A stretch of DNA of 17,161 nt. It comes from Deltaproteobacteria bacterium (GTDB taxonomy: Bacteria; Myxococcota_A; UBA796; UBA2385). How positions within the stretch are numbered: position 1 is the stretch's first letter; each line of letters opens with the position of its first letter. The stretch is taken from NCBI GenBank assembly GCA_016845285.1, contig JAERSX010000342.1, positions 1-17,161 on the forward strand. The letters run 5' to 3'. This document shows, piece after piece, positions 6,078-14,760 of this stretch. A model generated the notes under the pieces. The model had not been told where the DNA came from. It ran no database searches and saw only the letters and a list, made by a program, of their open reading frames with translations. The position numbers were made by a program, and so were the translations under genes.

Positions 6078-7793
6078 TCAGCCGTGGTAGGCCGTAGGGG
6101 GGCTGCGGCGCTGCACGAAGTCCTTCCACCGCACAAGCTCCTTGAGAAGGTCGGGGTACTGGTAGTCGAAGTACAGATCCTTCATGTACTTCGGCGCTCC
6201 AGTCTTTCCCCAGAAGAACAGCTTGGTCAGACCCGGCATGCTGACATCGCTGAGGTAGCGACGGTTCGGGTTCTTGATGTCCAACATGGGCGGGATGAAG
6301 TCAACGGTGTCGTGCAGTTCGTAGAGCTTCTTCACAGCTTCCTTGGGCGAGATGGCTTGCGCATGCGCCTGTCGGACAAACTCCCAGCCGGTACGGAAGT
6401 ACTCGTCATAAGCCTCGATGCCTCCACCCAGCGTCAAGAAGGGGCAGTGGTGGAGCACCTTCATGTACTCCATGTCGCCGGTGGTCTGGTACTTCACATA
6501 GGCACGGGTCAGTCGGAGGGACTCGAGGAAGGCGCCCATGCCATAGACTCGGTACCAGGCATTCCAGAGTTCGAAGTCTTTGAAGGCGTTGTAGCAGCCG
6601 GACGCGATGAGGTCGTTGTACTCGAGGGCCTGGAACACGATGTCTTCTACGTGCTGGAAACGGGCACGAGAGAAGTCGCCATCCTTCATGCCTTCGAGCA
6701 CACCCTCGGCGATGGCATCTACCGAGGCACAAGTGCTGTAGTTGCCACGCGAGAACATGGCGTCGACCGCACCCGCGGTCTGCGACAGGATCGCCCAGCG
6801 ATCGCCCACGACCTGCTTGCTCGTGTACTGGAGTCGCGGCGTGGAGATCCAGTCCCACATGGGCACGGCATCCTCGAAGTGAGGCGCGATGTGGGGATAC
6901 CGGTCCAGGAACTGCGCCCACTCCTCGTTGCCCGACAGACCATTCTTGGGGTTGGTCCGGGTGTCGAGGTTGAGTCCGACGCTACACAGCGGATTCGTCG
7001 AGGTGGGACGGTTGTTGAACGGGATCATCCACGCCCAGCCGCCATTGAAGATGTGGTGGAGCGTGCCCTCCGCCAGCTTGCTCGGCAGGCCCAGCTCAGC
7101 CTGTGAGTGGCCGAAGTCGTGGTACGGCTTCACACCCACGAGGTGGGCGAAGATGGCCCGTGAGTGCGTGTGACACTTGGGCTCCTTGTGGCGCAGATCA
7201 AACTTCTTTGCCAGAGGCGAGCCAAAGCCACAGGAGTCGACGAGGAAGCGGGCCCGGATCCGGTCGCCGCGAGAGGTCTCGACTTCCACGCGATCGGAGT
7301 GGAAGTCGATCTCCATTGCCTCCGTTCGCTGCTTCACCCGCGCGCCATACTTCATGGCCACCGCGAGCATGTAGGCGTCGGTGTCCTGTCGGTAGAGGTG
7401 CAGTTCGTAGCCATACGGCGTCTTCGGAATGGGGATCTGGGTGGACTCCGAAGCCAGCTGCTGCTTGCCAGGTCGGTGGTAGAGGAAGCCGAAGTTCTTC
7501 TTGACGCCGCAGTTCGAGCTCACCTGGTAGGAGGTCGACTGGACCGTGCTCAGGTACGCGATCTCAGGAACGTCGTACCGGGCGGCGGTGATGCGCAGCA
7601 TCTCCGAGGTCTCGAGGATCATGGACTCGCCCAGCGCGAAGCGAGGGTGCTGCCCCTTCTCGATCAGCGTGACGGACACCCCATGTCGCGCCAGGATCGC
7701 AGCTAGAATGGTACCGCCGATGCCTGTCCCCAGGATTACCACGTCTGTGTCGTATTCGATGGGCGCACCATTGATGGCTTCGGTTCCGTGCAC
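6078..7793 (-). CDS. Flavin-dependent halogenase (tryptophan-halogenase-like family)
   Basis: Such enzymes use FADH2, O2 and halide to make hypohalous acid, which a conserved lysine passes to an electron-rich substrate. The 571-residue protein has the FAD-binding GTGIGG (22-27), GES at 55-57, and the halogenase marker W253-A-W255-M-I-P258. The lysine pair K98-K99 in GVKKNFGF is the best candidate for the catalytic lysine (inferred by position). The C-terminal half, with ELWNAWYRVYGMG and further aromatic segments, likely shapes the substrate site. The GTG start at 7793 is supported by GGAGG just upstream. It is a little longer than tryptophan halogenases (about 530). No carrier-protein gene is adjacent, so a free or CoA-bound substrate is as likely as a carrier-bound one. 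It is the first gene of the minus arm and needs a flavin reductase, which is not encoded here. Halogenase call is strong; substrate and halide unknown. Confidence 0.9.
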   Translation of the reverse strand: MHGTEAINGAPIEYDTDVVILGTGIGGTILAAILARHGVSVTLIEKGQHPRFALGESMILETSEMLRITAARYDVPEIAYLSTVQSTSYQVSSNCGVKKNFGFLYHRPGKQQLASESTQIPIPKTPYGYELHLYRQDTDAYMLAVAMKYGARVKQRTEAMEIDFHSDRVEVETSRGDRIRARFLVDSCGFGSPLAKKFDLRHKEPKCHTHSRAIFAHLVGVKPYHDFGHSQAELGLPSKLAEGTLHHIFNGGWAWMIPFNNRPTSTNPLCSVGLNLDTRTNPKNGLSGNEEWAQFLDRYPHIAPHFEDAVPMWDWISTPRLQYTSKQVVGDRWAILSQTAGAVDAMFSRGNYSTCASVDAIAEGVLEGMKDGDFSRARFQHVEDIVFQALEYNDLIASGCYNAFKDFELWNAWYRVYGMGAFLESLRLTRAYVKYQTTGDMEYMKVLHHCPFLTLGGGIEAYDEYFRTGWEFVRQAHAQAISPKEAVKKLYELHDTVDFIPPMLDIKNPNRRYLSDVSMPGLTKLFFWGKTGAPKYMKDLYFDYQYPDLLKELVRWKDFVQRRSPPTAYHG

Positions 7794-8171
7794 ATGTCCT
7801 CCGAACCAAGGCTGTGTGACTATCGCCCAGGGAACTGGCTACCTTGTAGTCGCATGTATGTCCACGTCCATTAGCGCGAGACCACAGTGCCAGCAAGCGT
7901 GCAGCCGAAGCCCAGATTGCGGCCATTCTGCCTCTCGTCGGCCGTCACTCATGAACAAATGGGCGAGCCCTCGAACAGATCCCATTTCGAATCCGCCAAC
8001 GAACCTTCGTTTGCACCGAACTCGCCCTGCCCAGATCGATCGCACCTCCGAATTTGACGGGATCACATTCCACATAGCTACAGTTTGATGACGGCAATCG
8101 CACCGGATCTGGTTAGCAGACAGTCTCTGCCTCCACCGAATGTAGATCGCCAGTACGCCCTGGAGATGCCG
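7794..8171. promoter_or_regulatory. Divergent control region, no gene seen
   Basis: This 378-bp stretch separates the halogenase arm (minus) from the methyltransferase arm (plus) and holds no convincing gene. It contains an operator-like inverted repeat at 7995-8014 amid several CGAA/TTCG elements between 7970 and 8020. On the plus strand TTGACG (8054-8059) is followed after 15 bp by TAGCTA, a weak promoter candidate. On the minus strand TTGCTG and TAATGG, 17 bp apart, are a weak candidate too. An open frame from ATG 8088 leads into the methyltransferase but has poorer codon use and no ribosome binding site, so it is more likely leader. Confidence 0.55.
7995..8014. promoter_or_regulatory. Operator-like inverted repeat in the divergent region
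   Basis: GCCAACGAACCTTCGTTTGC pairs AACGAA with TTCGTT around a 2-bp centre, and the match extends outward with one mismatch to 9 of 9+1 positions. It lies almost mid-way between the two divergent arms, where one regulator could control both. The protein that would bind is unknown; the TetR palindrome at 863 has a different sequence. Confidence 0.4.
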
Positions 8172-8972
8172 ATGACCGCCAACAATGCAGCACAGATCGC
8201 ACCCGATGCCAAGACATCTACTGGCGCAAGCCTGGCAGAGCGGACGGCAAGCGCACAGAAATTCTGGGGCGACTATTTCGGGTTCTACGACATTCTCAAC
8301 CAGGCGGCGCCCTATCGGAACATGATCGAAGGCCACGTAGAAATGCTGGACCCCAAGGAAGGGGAGCAGGTGCTGGACGCGGGGTGCGGTACCGGCAATG
8401 TCTCTGTGGAACTGATCAAGCGCAAGCCCAACCTCATCGGTGTCGACTTCGTCGAGTCCGCTCTCGACGTCTGCCGTGAGAAGGTGCCCCAGGCCGAGTA
8501 CCGCTTCGCAAACCTCCGCCTGCCCCTTGAATTCGCCGATGCCACCTTCGACAAGATCGCTTGCTGTGTGGTCCTCCAGTTCATGGACCAAGGGGCCGCC
8601 GAGTTCGCGGTGCGCCAATTCTACCGGGTGGTCAAGCCGGGCGGAAGAGTCACGCTCACCGTCTTCGTCAAGGGCTTCAACCGCCGGGCAGTACTGTTCG
8701 GCACCTTCCGCGGGCTTTACCAGAACGGCGGCGTCATCGGCCTCCTCCGCTTCCTCTTCACCAACATGATGGTGACGGCGCGCGTCATGTCGTATGTCAA
8801 GGAGCTCAAGAACCTCGAGGAAACCGGCGAGCACGTCTTCTACTCGCGCGAGGAGTTCGAGGCGCTGGCGACACAGGCCGGTTTCGTGGTCAAGGGCATG
8901 GAGAAGACCTTCGCCGACCAGTCCCTGACCGTCTTGCTGGAGAAGCCGGCGGGCCCGGCGGCAGCGGGCTGA
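8172..8972 (+). CDS. Class I SAM-dependent methyltransferase
   Basis: This 266-residue protein has the Rossmann SAM-binding motif I VLDAGCGTGN (67-76), the acidic end of strand beta2 in LIGVDFVESALD, and the post-motif FDKIACCVVLQFMD, as in UbiE-like and small-molecule methyltransferases. The later segment GLLRFLFTNMMVTARVMSYV probably covers the substrate. I chose ATG at 8172, where GGAG sits 6 nt upstream; ATG 8166, ATG 8088 and TTG 8085 are in frame but have no fitting ribosome binding site, and codon use before 8172 is weak. It opens the plus arm, with the desaturase starting 6 nt after its stop. The likely role is O- or C-methylation of the cassette product; which atom is methylated cannot be told. 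Confidence 0.9.
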   Translation: MTANNAAQIAPDAKTSTGASLAERTASAQKFWGDYFGFYDILNQAAPYRNMIEGHVEMLDPKEGEQVLDAGCGTGNVSVELIKRKPNLIGVDFVESALDVCREKVPQAEYRFANLRLPLEFADATFDKIACCVVLQFMDQGAAEFAVRQFYRVVKPGGRVTLTVFVKGFNRRAVLFGTFRGLYQNGGVIGLLRFLFTNMMVTARVMSYVKELKNLEETGEHVFYSREEFEALATQAGFVVKGMEKTFADQSLTVLLEKPAGPAAAG

Positions 8973-8978
8973 TCCCTG

Positions 8979-10079
8979 ATGTCGAACGAAGCCCTCGCCA
9001 CGTTCGTACCCGCCGACGAGGTGCCTCTGCGCACGCACAGTCGCCGGGGCCGCAGTCGGCCGATGTCCAAGGAAGACCGAGCGCTGGTGCGTGCCAGCCA
9101 AGCGTTCGCAAGCGAAGACCTGCGCATCTCCTGGTGGGTCACCCTGAGCACGTTCTCCTTGCTCATCGCCAGCGACGCCGCGGCCCTCTTCCTACCAACA
9201 GGGCCCTTTCGCGCTGCAGCCACACTGCTCACAGCACTGCTGTTGGCGCGAACCTTCATCCTGTACCACGACCACATGCACGGAGCCCTGCTCGGGGACT
9301 CCCGACCAGCGCGCGCCCTGCTGACCGTCTTCGGCTACCTGATGATGACCCCACCGGCAGTGTGGCGGTACACCCACAACTACCACCACGCCCACCACGG
9401 CAAGGAGTTGTGGTCAGACGTGGGCACCTTCCCCATCCGAACCGCTCGTGAGTGGAAGGCGCTGCCCCCACGCCAGAAGCTGAAGTACCGGATCCAGCGC
9501 CACCCCCTGGCCATGATGTTGGGCGCATTCACGATCTTCACCTTCAAGCTCAACCTCTTCTGGGGTGTCCAGGAGCCGCGGAAGTTCTGGACCTCGTTTG
9601 CTGCCGTGGGGCTCAATTGGGCGCTGCACATCGCCATCCTCAGCATGGCCGGCTGGGAGATCTGGCTGTTCGGCTTTGCTGGCCCCCTGGCCATCGCGAT
9701 GGGGCTGGGCGCGTTTCTGTTCTACAGCCAACACTCCTTTCCCGACGCGCGCTACCCCACTGAGCCCGAAGAGTGGAGCTACGTCGGGGCCGCACTGAGG
9801 GGATCGAGCTTCATGGACGTGAGCCGCGTGATGCATTGGTTCACAGGAAACATCGGGTACCACCACGTCCACCATCTCAACCCACGAATCCCCTTCTACC
9901 GCCTGCCTGAGGCGATGTCAGCCCTTCCTGAGCTCCAGAACCCCGGTCGTTCAGGCCTCAAGCCCTCACGTGTGCTGGAGTGTCTGCGCATCGACCTCTG
10001 GGACCCCGACCGCGGCAGAATGATCCGCTTCTCGGACCTCGGCTCCACCGGCAAGGACGAGCCAGAGAGTAGACATTGA
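8979..10079 (+). CDS. Membrane fatty-acid desaturase / hydroxylase-type diiron enzyme
   Basis: Integral-membrane diiron enzymes of this family insert double bonds or hydroxyls into acyl chains. All three histidine boxes are present: HDHMH at 97-101, HNYHHAHH at 133-140 and HHVHH at 295-299. Hydrophobic segments flank them (about 52-75 and 79-95 before box 1, and 215-245 before box 3). The 366-residue length is normal. The first 40 residues are polar and basic, so the N-terminus is probably cytosolic. ATG 8979 lies 6 nt after the methyltransferase stop and the following gene overlaps the stop by 4 nt, so all three are translationally linked. The substrate may be a phospholipid, acyl-CoA or carrier-bound acyl chain; electron donors are not encoded nearby. 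Confidence 0.93.
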   Translation: MSNEALATFVPADEVPLRTHSRRGRSRPMSKEDRALVRASQAFASEDLRISWWVTLSTFSLLIASDAAALFLPTGPFRAAATLLTALLLARTFILYHDHMHGALLGDSRPARALLTVFGYLMMTPPAVWRYTHNYHHAHHGKELWSDVGTFPIRTAREWKALPPRQKLKYRIQRHPLAMMLGAFTIFTFKLNLFWGVQEPRKFWTSFAAVGLNWALHIAILSMAGWEIWLFGFAGPLAIAMGLGAFLFYSQHSFPDARYPTEPEEWSYVGAALRGSSFMDVSRVMHWFTGNIGYHHVHHLNPRIPFYRLPEAMSALPELQNPGRSGLKPSRVLECLRIDLWDPDRGRMIRFSDLGSTGKDEPESRH

Positions 10080-12010
10080 ACGCCCGAGAGACCGACAACA
10101 CCCTCCTGTGCGAAGCCAGGGTGACCCCCACAGCATGGCAGCGCTACTGCCCTGACCGATGCTGGCGCCACCAGTCCTTCCTTCACATCGAAGCCTTCCT
10201 CGACGAGCCGGAGACACGCGAGAGGCTTGAGCAGGGCGAACGCGACGAGCTCTACCCACGCTGGGCAGTAGATCGCCTCTTCGAACTCGGACTAGCCGAC
10301 TTCTACGCCCCCGAGCAGTCGGGCTCCAGCATCGCGCAGGCACGCTCGACCACCTCGACCATCTTTCATCTCTTCGCCATGAACTCCGTGCTGGCGAGGA
10401 GGAATTGCAGCCTCGCGATCACCATCGGCGTGAACGGCCTGGCCCTGTTGCCCGCCTATGTCGCAGGCACACCCGTCCAGCTGGAACAGATCTTCTCGCG
10501 CTTCCGGGAGGGTCACCTCTGCGCCATGTTGCTGACTGAGCTGGCACATGGCTCCAACCTGCTGCGCAACGAAGCACACGCTGAGCCCGTGCGAGTCGAC
10601 ACACACGGCCAGCTCGAGGAAGTCGACGACCCACGCCACGCCACCCACTTCCGCCTGTACGGGGAAAAGCACCTGATCAACGGCGGCATCGAGCATGGCA
10701 CCATGGTCACCTTGATGCGGACGCGGGGCTTCGGCCGGGACCCCAGCCGCAAGCCCTCGCTCCTGGGCGAACGCGGGGACTTCAGCCTCTTCTACCTGGC
10801 GCGAGGAGCAGGCGTCGAATCCCTCCCTCGGTGGCCCACTCTGCCCACACGCGCCGCCGACATCTCCGGTGTGCGCTTCGAGGGCGCGCTGGCGCCCGCC
10901 CAGCAGATCATCGGCGGTGTGGGTGCCGGCATGAGTGTGATCCAACGCACCCTCAGCGTGTCGCGCGGAAGCATCGCAGCGCTGACCTCTGGCGTGCTCA
11001 GTCATGCCCGCGACATCGCGCTGACCTACGCATCTCGACGCAACGTCTACGGTCAGCCCATCGCCAGCCTCGCGGGACTCTCCCGCCATCTGCGGCAGCT
11101 CGATGCACTCGATCGTGCCGTCGCCGCCATATCGTTGGTGACCATGGCTCGCCTGAACGCTCACGGGCTCGGCGCTGCCCACATGACGGCAGTCGCCAAA
11201 TTCATGGGCTGCCGACTCGCCGAGGAAGGGCTCACCGAGGGGCAGCGTGTGCTGGGAGCTCGCTCGCTGCTACGAGATCTTCCCTACGCCCGATTGCTCG
11301 GAGACGTCCTCCTGTTCGGGGTCTTCGACGGAACCAGCCATGTGATGCTGGAGCAGATCTCAGGCTACCTGGTGCGCCAGGCTCGCGACCGCTCCGCCCT
11401 CGGACCCTTCGACAACACAAGAGCGGCCCAGGCCCTACGCACCATCCACGCTACCCGCACCCAGCCAATCCAGGAGCTGTTCCGCGAACGGACCCGTGCA
11501 GCCCTGCTCCCGGTCACCACTCGCGCCCACGGCCTCGCCGCGCTTCCAGGAGACCTCGACGCATCTCCGCTACCGCCCATCGCCGAAGCCCTCCTCTCCC
11601 TCGTCCGCGCGTGGGAGTCCGACGGCTGCTGGAAGGATGACCAGGCGCTGCGCTTCGAGGCGTCTCAAGCACTGGGCCTCATCGAAACCAGCCTCGCCCT
11701 TGCCGAGCTCTTCGACCCGATCCGCCGGGCCTACCTGGGCATCCTGAGCCCGTATGCTCCCCCCGATCAGGACGCCGAGATCGAGCTTCTCTCCAACCGC
11801 GCGGCCCTATCGGCCATCACCCTGCGGGCCGCACGGGCCGTTCACAGCCTGGCCCTCTCCTACGCTCCCACAGGCGAAGCATGGATGCCCGTCTCCGTCC
11901 GCGAGCTAGGTGGCACAGCAGCCTTCGAGGCTCGAGTGGCCCCAGCCGACATGGCCCTCGAACGGGAATTCCTCGCGGCACTGGCCAGCGGCTCTCTTCA
12001 GGCCAGCTGA
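10076..12010 (+). CDS. Long acyl-CoA dehydrogenase family protein (644 aa)
   Basis: FAD enzymes of this family form alpha,beta-double bonds in acyl thioesters; some act on carrier-bound acids or as monooxygenases. The core is seen in CAMLLTELAHGSNL (TE..GS motif), RRNVYGQPI, and FDGTSHVMLEQI. In medium-chain enzymes the last motif holds the catalytic Glu (YEGT); here that position is Asp418. The core ends near residue 440 and a helical extension of about 200 residues follows, as in longer family members. The TTG start at 10076 overlaps the desaturase TGA, fitting translational coupling; no better in-frame start was found nearby. It ends the plus arm, 20 nt from a convergent hydrolase gene. 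Family is sure. Whether it is a standard dehydrogenase is open because of the Glu-to-Asp change, though several family members place the catalytic acid elsewhere. Confidence 0.88.
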   Translation: MNARETDNTLLCEARVTPTAWQRYCPDRCWRHQSFLHIEAFLDEPETRERLEQGERDELYPRWAVDRLFELGLADFYAPEQSGSSIAQARSTTSTIFHLFAMNSVLARRNCSLAITIGVNGLALLPAYVAGTPVQLEQIFSRFREGHLCAMLLTELAHGSNLLRNEAHAEPVRVDTHGQLEEVDDPRHATHFRLYGEKHLINGGIEHGTMVTLMRTRGFGRDPSRKPSLLGERGDFSLFYLARGAGVESLPRWPTLPTRAADISGVRFEGALAPAQQIIGGVGAGMSVIQRTLSVSRGSIAALTSGVLSHARDIALTYASRRNVYGQPIASLAGLSRHLRQLDALDRAVAAISLVTMARLNAHGLGAAHMTAVAKFMGCRLAEEGLTEGQRVLGARSLLRDLPYARLLGDVLLFGVFDGTSHVMLEQISGYLVRQARDRSALGPFDNTRAAQALRTIHATRTQPIQELFRERTRAALLPVTTRAHGLAALPGDLDASPLPPIAEALLSLVRAWESDGCWKDDQALRFEASQALGLIETSLALAELFDPIRRAYLGILSPYAPPDQDAEIELLSNRAALSAITLRAARAVHSLALSYAPTGEAWMPVSVRELGGTAAFEARVAPADMALEREFLAALASGSLQAS

Positions 12011-12013
12011 ACA

Positions 12014-12027
12014 GACTCCCAGGAGTC
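12014..12027. terminator. Short hairpin between convergent genes
   Basis: GACTCC (12014-12019) and GGAGTC (12022-12027) are complementary around a 2-nt CA loop in the 20-nt gap between convergent genes. The outer AGCTGA and TCAGCT could form an alternative, larger stem. Stems this short terminate weakly, so the call rests mainly on position. Confidence 0.3.
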
Positions 12028-12030
12028 AGC

Positions 12031-12849
12031 TCAGCGGCAACTGCCAGCGTGCTCTAGCACCAAGCGTGCGATCTCGTCCTCACGCTCCATGGGCGTCAGA
12101 TGACCCGAACCACTCAGGATCTCCAGACGTGCCCCCGGGATCTGTCGTGCATAGTCGCGGGCCTCCAGCGGCAACACCACCACGTCGCGTCCCCCGTTCA
12201 CCACCAGAGCCGGCACCCGCACCGAGCCCAGGCCGGACGTGATGTCCGTCCGTTCACTCACCGAGCGGTAGGCGGCGCGCAGACTCGGGGGGCGATTCTT
12301 GACGAACTCGGCCCGCCAGGCCTTGATCTTCGCTGGGTGGTCCTTGCGGAACCGCCTGGAGAAGTAGGCACGCTCGAAGACACGAGACAGGTGGCCGAGC
12401 GGGGCACCTGGCTTGAGTCGCTCTGCGAGGCTGAGCATGCCTTGCGTCGAGGTGCTGCTGAGGCTGCTTGTGCCGAGATTCCGGGCACTCGGTCCATCCA
12501 TGCAGACGATCCCAGAGACCCGATCCGGCCAGCGCACCACCGCCTCGTAGACCACTGCCGCCCCCATGGAGTGGCCAGCGAATACTGCCCGGGGGATCTC
12601 GAGGTGGTCCAACATCGCGATGACGTCATCGACCACGGTGCTGAATGGATAAGGACCTTCATCGTCATCACTCAGGCCATGCCCCCTCAGATCGATGGCC
12701 AAGACTCGGTGCGAGCCCTCGAGGACGTCTGTGATCGCATCCCAGCTACGACTGTGGAAACTCCAACCGTGTACCATCACGATCGGTGGCCCCTCGCCTC
12801 GCGCCCGGAAGAACAGTCTCTTTCCGCCTGATTCGAAGAAGCCTTCCAT
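12031..12849 (-). CDS. Alpha/beta-fold hydrolase
   Basis: This 272-residue serine hydrolase has a complete triad: nucleophile S94 in GHSMGA, acid D222 in VVNGGRDVV, and base H250 in GSGHLTPME. The HGW oxyanion motif is at 27-29, and DLRGHGLSD (53-61) is typical of the esterase / haloperoxidase / epoxide-hydrolase-like group; Ser rather than Asp as nucleophile favours esterase, thioesterase or lactonase chemistry. AGGAGGG lies just upstream of ATG 12849, so the start is well supported. It is convergent with the acyl-CoA dehydrogenase gene and divergent from the amidohydrolase operon across a 165-bp region. No signal peptide is seen, so it is cytosolic. Likely roles are release or trimming of an acyl product. 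The substrate is unknown. Confidence 0.9.
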   Translation of the reverse strand: MEGFFESGGKRLFFRARGEGPPIVMVHGWSFHSRSWDAITDVLEGSHRVLAIDLRGHGLSDDDEGPYPFSTVVDDVIAMLDHLEIPRAVFAGHSMGAAVVYEAVVRWPDRVSGIVCMDGPSARNLGTSSLSSTSTQGMLSLAERLKPGAPLGHLSRVFERAYFSRRFRKDHPAKIKAWRAEFVKNRPPSLRAAYRSVSERTDITSGLGSVRVPALVVNGGRDVVVLPLEARDYARQIPGARLEILSGSGHLTPMEREDEIARLVLEHAGSCR

Positions 12850-13014
12850 TGGACCCTCCTGCTACGGTCTCTCTCGACCGGCGTCTGTTCCTAACTACTC
12901 CAGACCCCGACCCGGGACTCTCCCACCCACACATGCCGCCATCCAACTTCGCGCTCGACCGACGCCCTCCGCGACGATGGCCCTTCACTATATCCGAACC
13001 AAGGAAACCAAATC
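12850..13014. promoter_or_regulatory. Divergent promoter region with a spaced direct repeat
   Basis: The 165-bp region between the minus-strand hydrolase and the amidohydrolase operon should carry promoters for both. A direct repeat, CTCGACCGGCGTC at 12873-12885 and CTCGACCGACGCC at 12954-12966 (11 of 13 identical), flanks it like paired operator sites. AAGGAAA about 10 nt before ATG 13015 may be the ribosome binding site. No confident -35/-10 pair was found. Confidence 0.35.
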
Positions 13015-14760
13015 ATGTCCGGTACCAAGCGTGTCCTCAGAATCGCCGCGGCCCTCGTCGTCGTGCTGGTCCTAGGTCTCGCGGGATTCACCGCGTACTC
13101 CTTCAAGGCACCGCCGGCACTCGAGCCCTCCAACGACATCGCCCGTTGGAGCGGCAAGCTCGAACGTACGGATCGGGTCCGGGTGCACCCAGCAGTCGCG
13201 TCGCATGACGCAGCTGCGCTGAGTGAGCAGACGTCCTTGGACGGTGATTCCACTACGGCCGACGCAGGCATCGACGACGACGCGGCGACCGCCGAGGTCG
13301 CGAATGGTGGGACCGAAGCACCCGAGAAGGTGGAGACCGCGGTGTCCAAGATCCCCGCCCCCACACTGCCCGTGCCCGAGGTCCTCGCCGAGGGCGAGGT
13401 CCCCGCCGAGGGAGACAGTGTGGCACTGTCCAGTGTGACGGTGATCACTCCCACCATCGGTCGTATCGAGGACAGCACCGTCTTCCTCGAGGGCGACGAG
13501 ATCTCCCGCATCGTCGAGGGTGGCGACCCGGACTCGCCCTACGCCGGACACTACGTGCTTCCCGGCCTCATCGACATGCACACCCATCTCACGCCCCAGG
13601 TCCCGGTTCCCCTCGACCAGCTCTACGGCTTGCTCTACCTCAAGCACGGGGTCACCGCGGTCAGGGATGCCGCCGATCTGGACGCTACCGCCGTTCCCAT
13701 CGCCACGAAGGCCTTCGAGGAAGGAACCTTCCCGATGCCGCGCTTCTACTCCTGCGGACCTTTCGTGGATGCCGGCAAGCCCAAGTGGGCCAACACCGTG
13801 CTCCTCGAGGACGGCCGTAGTGCCGATGACGCAGTCCGCGAGATCAAGGCGCAGGGCTACCGCTGCATCAAGTCCTACGACGGGCTCTCCCCCGCACAGA
13901 TCAAGGAGCTGGTGGCCGCCGCCGACGCACAAGACATCCCCGTGATGGGCCATGTGCCCGGCAACCTGCGCTACGAGGAGGCAGGCGTACCCGAGATCCA
14001 GCACCTGTACGGTGTCCCCCTCCCCGAGCACCTCGCAGACCATCACTCCCCCATCGAGCGCATGAGCGCCTGGGACGAGGTCGACGACGCCCGCATGCAG
14101 GAGATCGTGGATGCCACAGTCGCCCAGGGCCTGTCGAACACCCCTACCCTCGTCAACCACGCCCGGATCCTTTCCTACAGGGACTACGAGGCCGCGCGCA
14201 CCAGCGATGTCATCCAGCTCATCCCACGCAACTTCTACGACATCGTCTGGCATCCGGTGACCGGACTCCCCTTCTACCGGAACATGTCGGACGAACTCCT
14301 CGATCGCTACGAGCGGACGCTGGAGAAGAAGCTGGAGCTGGTCCGCCGACTGTATGAGGCCGGCACCCCCCTCTACCTGGGCACCGACACACAACAGCCC
14401 TTCGTCGTGCCGGGCGCCGCAGTGCACGAGGAAATGCGTCTGTTCGCTGAGGCCGGCATACCCGCCGAGGACATCTGGGCCATGGCGACCTGGCACTCTG
14501 CCGATCGGCTGGGTGAACCGCGGCTCGGTCGAATCGAGCCTGGCGCTGCAGCAGATCTGCTCGTGTTCTCCCAAGATCCTACGGAGTCCCTCGACAATCT
14601 CGACTCGCTGGTGGCCGTGGTCGCCCGAGGGCAGCTGCACCCGGTCACAGAGATCGACGACACGGTGCAGTCCACCCTGGACTTCTTCCGTCAGCCACTC
14701 GTCGACGTCGCGACCGAGATCGCAACCAAGCAAAAGCTCGCCGAGATCATCAAGGAATGA
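13015..14760 (+). CDS. Membrane-anchored amidohydrolase (imidazolonepropionase/prolidase-like metal hydrolase)
   Basis: Amidohydrolases with a dinuclear metal centre cut amide or ester bonds in small molecules or dipeptides. The metal set is complete: HTH with H189 and H191 in LPGLIDMHTHL, K286 in IKSYDG (likely carboxylated), H313 in MGHV, H330 in QHLYG, and D458 in LGTD. The N-terminus (residues 7-27, rich in A, V, L) is an uncleaved-looking signal anchor with no lipobox, so the catalytic domain should lie outside the cytoplasmic membrane. Residues of about 50-135 form an Ala/Glu/Asp/Pro-rich linker before the beta-sandwich strand and catalytic barrel, unusual for the family. Length is 581 against about 400-450 for relatives. 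The stop overlaps the next start (ATGA). A role in processing an exported precursor, or in self-protection, is inferred from anchor and context. Confidence 0.9.
   Translation: MSGTKRVLRIAAALVVVLVLGLAGFTAYSFKAPPALEPSNDIARWSGKLERTDRVRVHPAVASHDAAALSEQTSLDGDSTTADAGIDDDAATAEVANGGTEAPEKVETAVSKIPAPTLPVPEVLAEGEVPAEGDSVALSSVTVITPTIGRIEDSTVFLEGDEISRIVEGGDPDSPYAGHYVLPGLIDMHTHLTPQVPVPLDQLYGLLYLKHGVTAVRDAADLDATAVPIATKAFEEGTFPMPRFYSCGPFVDAGKPKWANTVLLEDGRSADDAVREIKAQGYRCIKSYDGLSPAQIKELVAAADAQDIPVMGHVPGNLRYEEAGVPEIQHLYGVPLPEHLADHHSPIERMSAWDEVDDARMQEIVDATVAQGLSNTPTLVNHARILSYRDYEAARTSDVIQLIPRNFYDIVWHPVTGLPFYRNMSDELLDRYERTLEKKLELVRRLYEAGTPLYLGTDTQQPFVVPGAAVHEEMRLFAEAGIPAEDIWAMATWHSADRLGEPRLGRIEPGAAADLLVFSQDPTESLDNLDSLVAVVARGQLHPVTEIDDTVQSTLDFFRQPLVDVATEIATKQKLAEIIKE

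Noticed and set aside
8085..8171. N-terminal extension of the methyltransferase (TTG 8085 or ATG 8088)
   Set aside because: No ribosome binding site, weaker codon use than the body of the gene, and ATG 8172 has GGAG at good spacing.
7839..9101. 420-codon minus-strand frame
   Set aside because: It is antisense to the methyltransferase and crosses the divergent control region; composition is typical of an antisense shadow.
13072..14733. 553-codon minus-strand frame
   Set aside because: It mirrors the amidohydrolase gene, which has all metal ligands and a coupled downstream gene.
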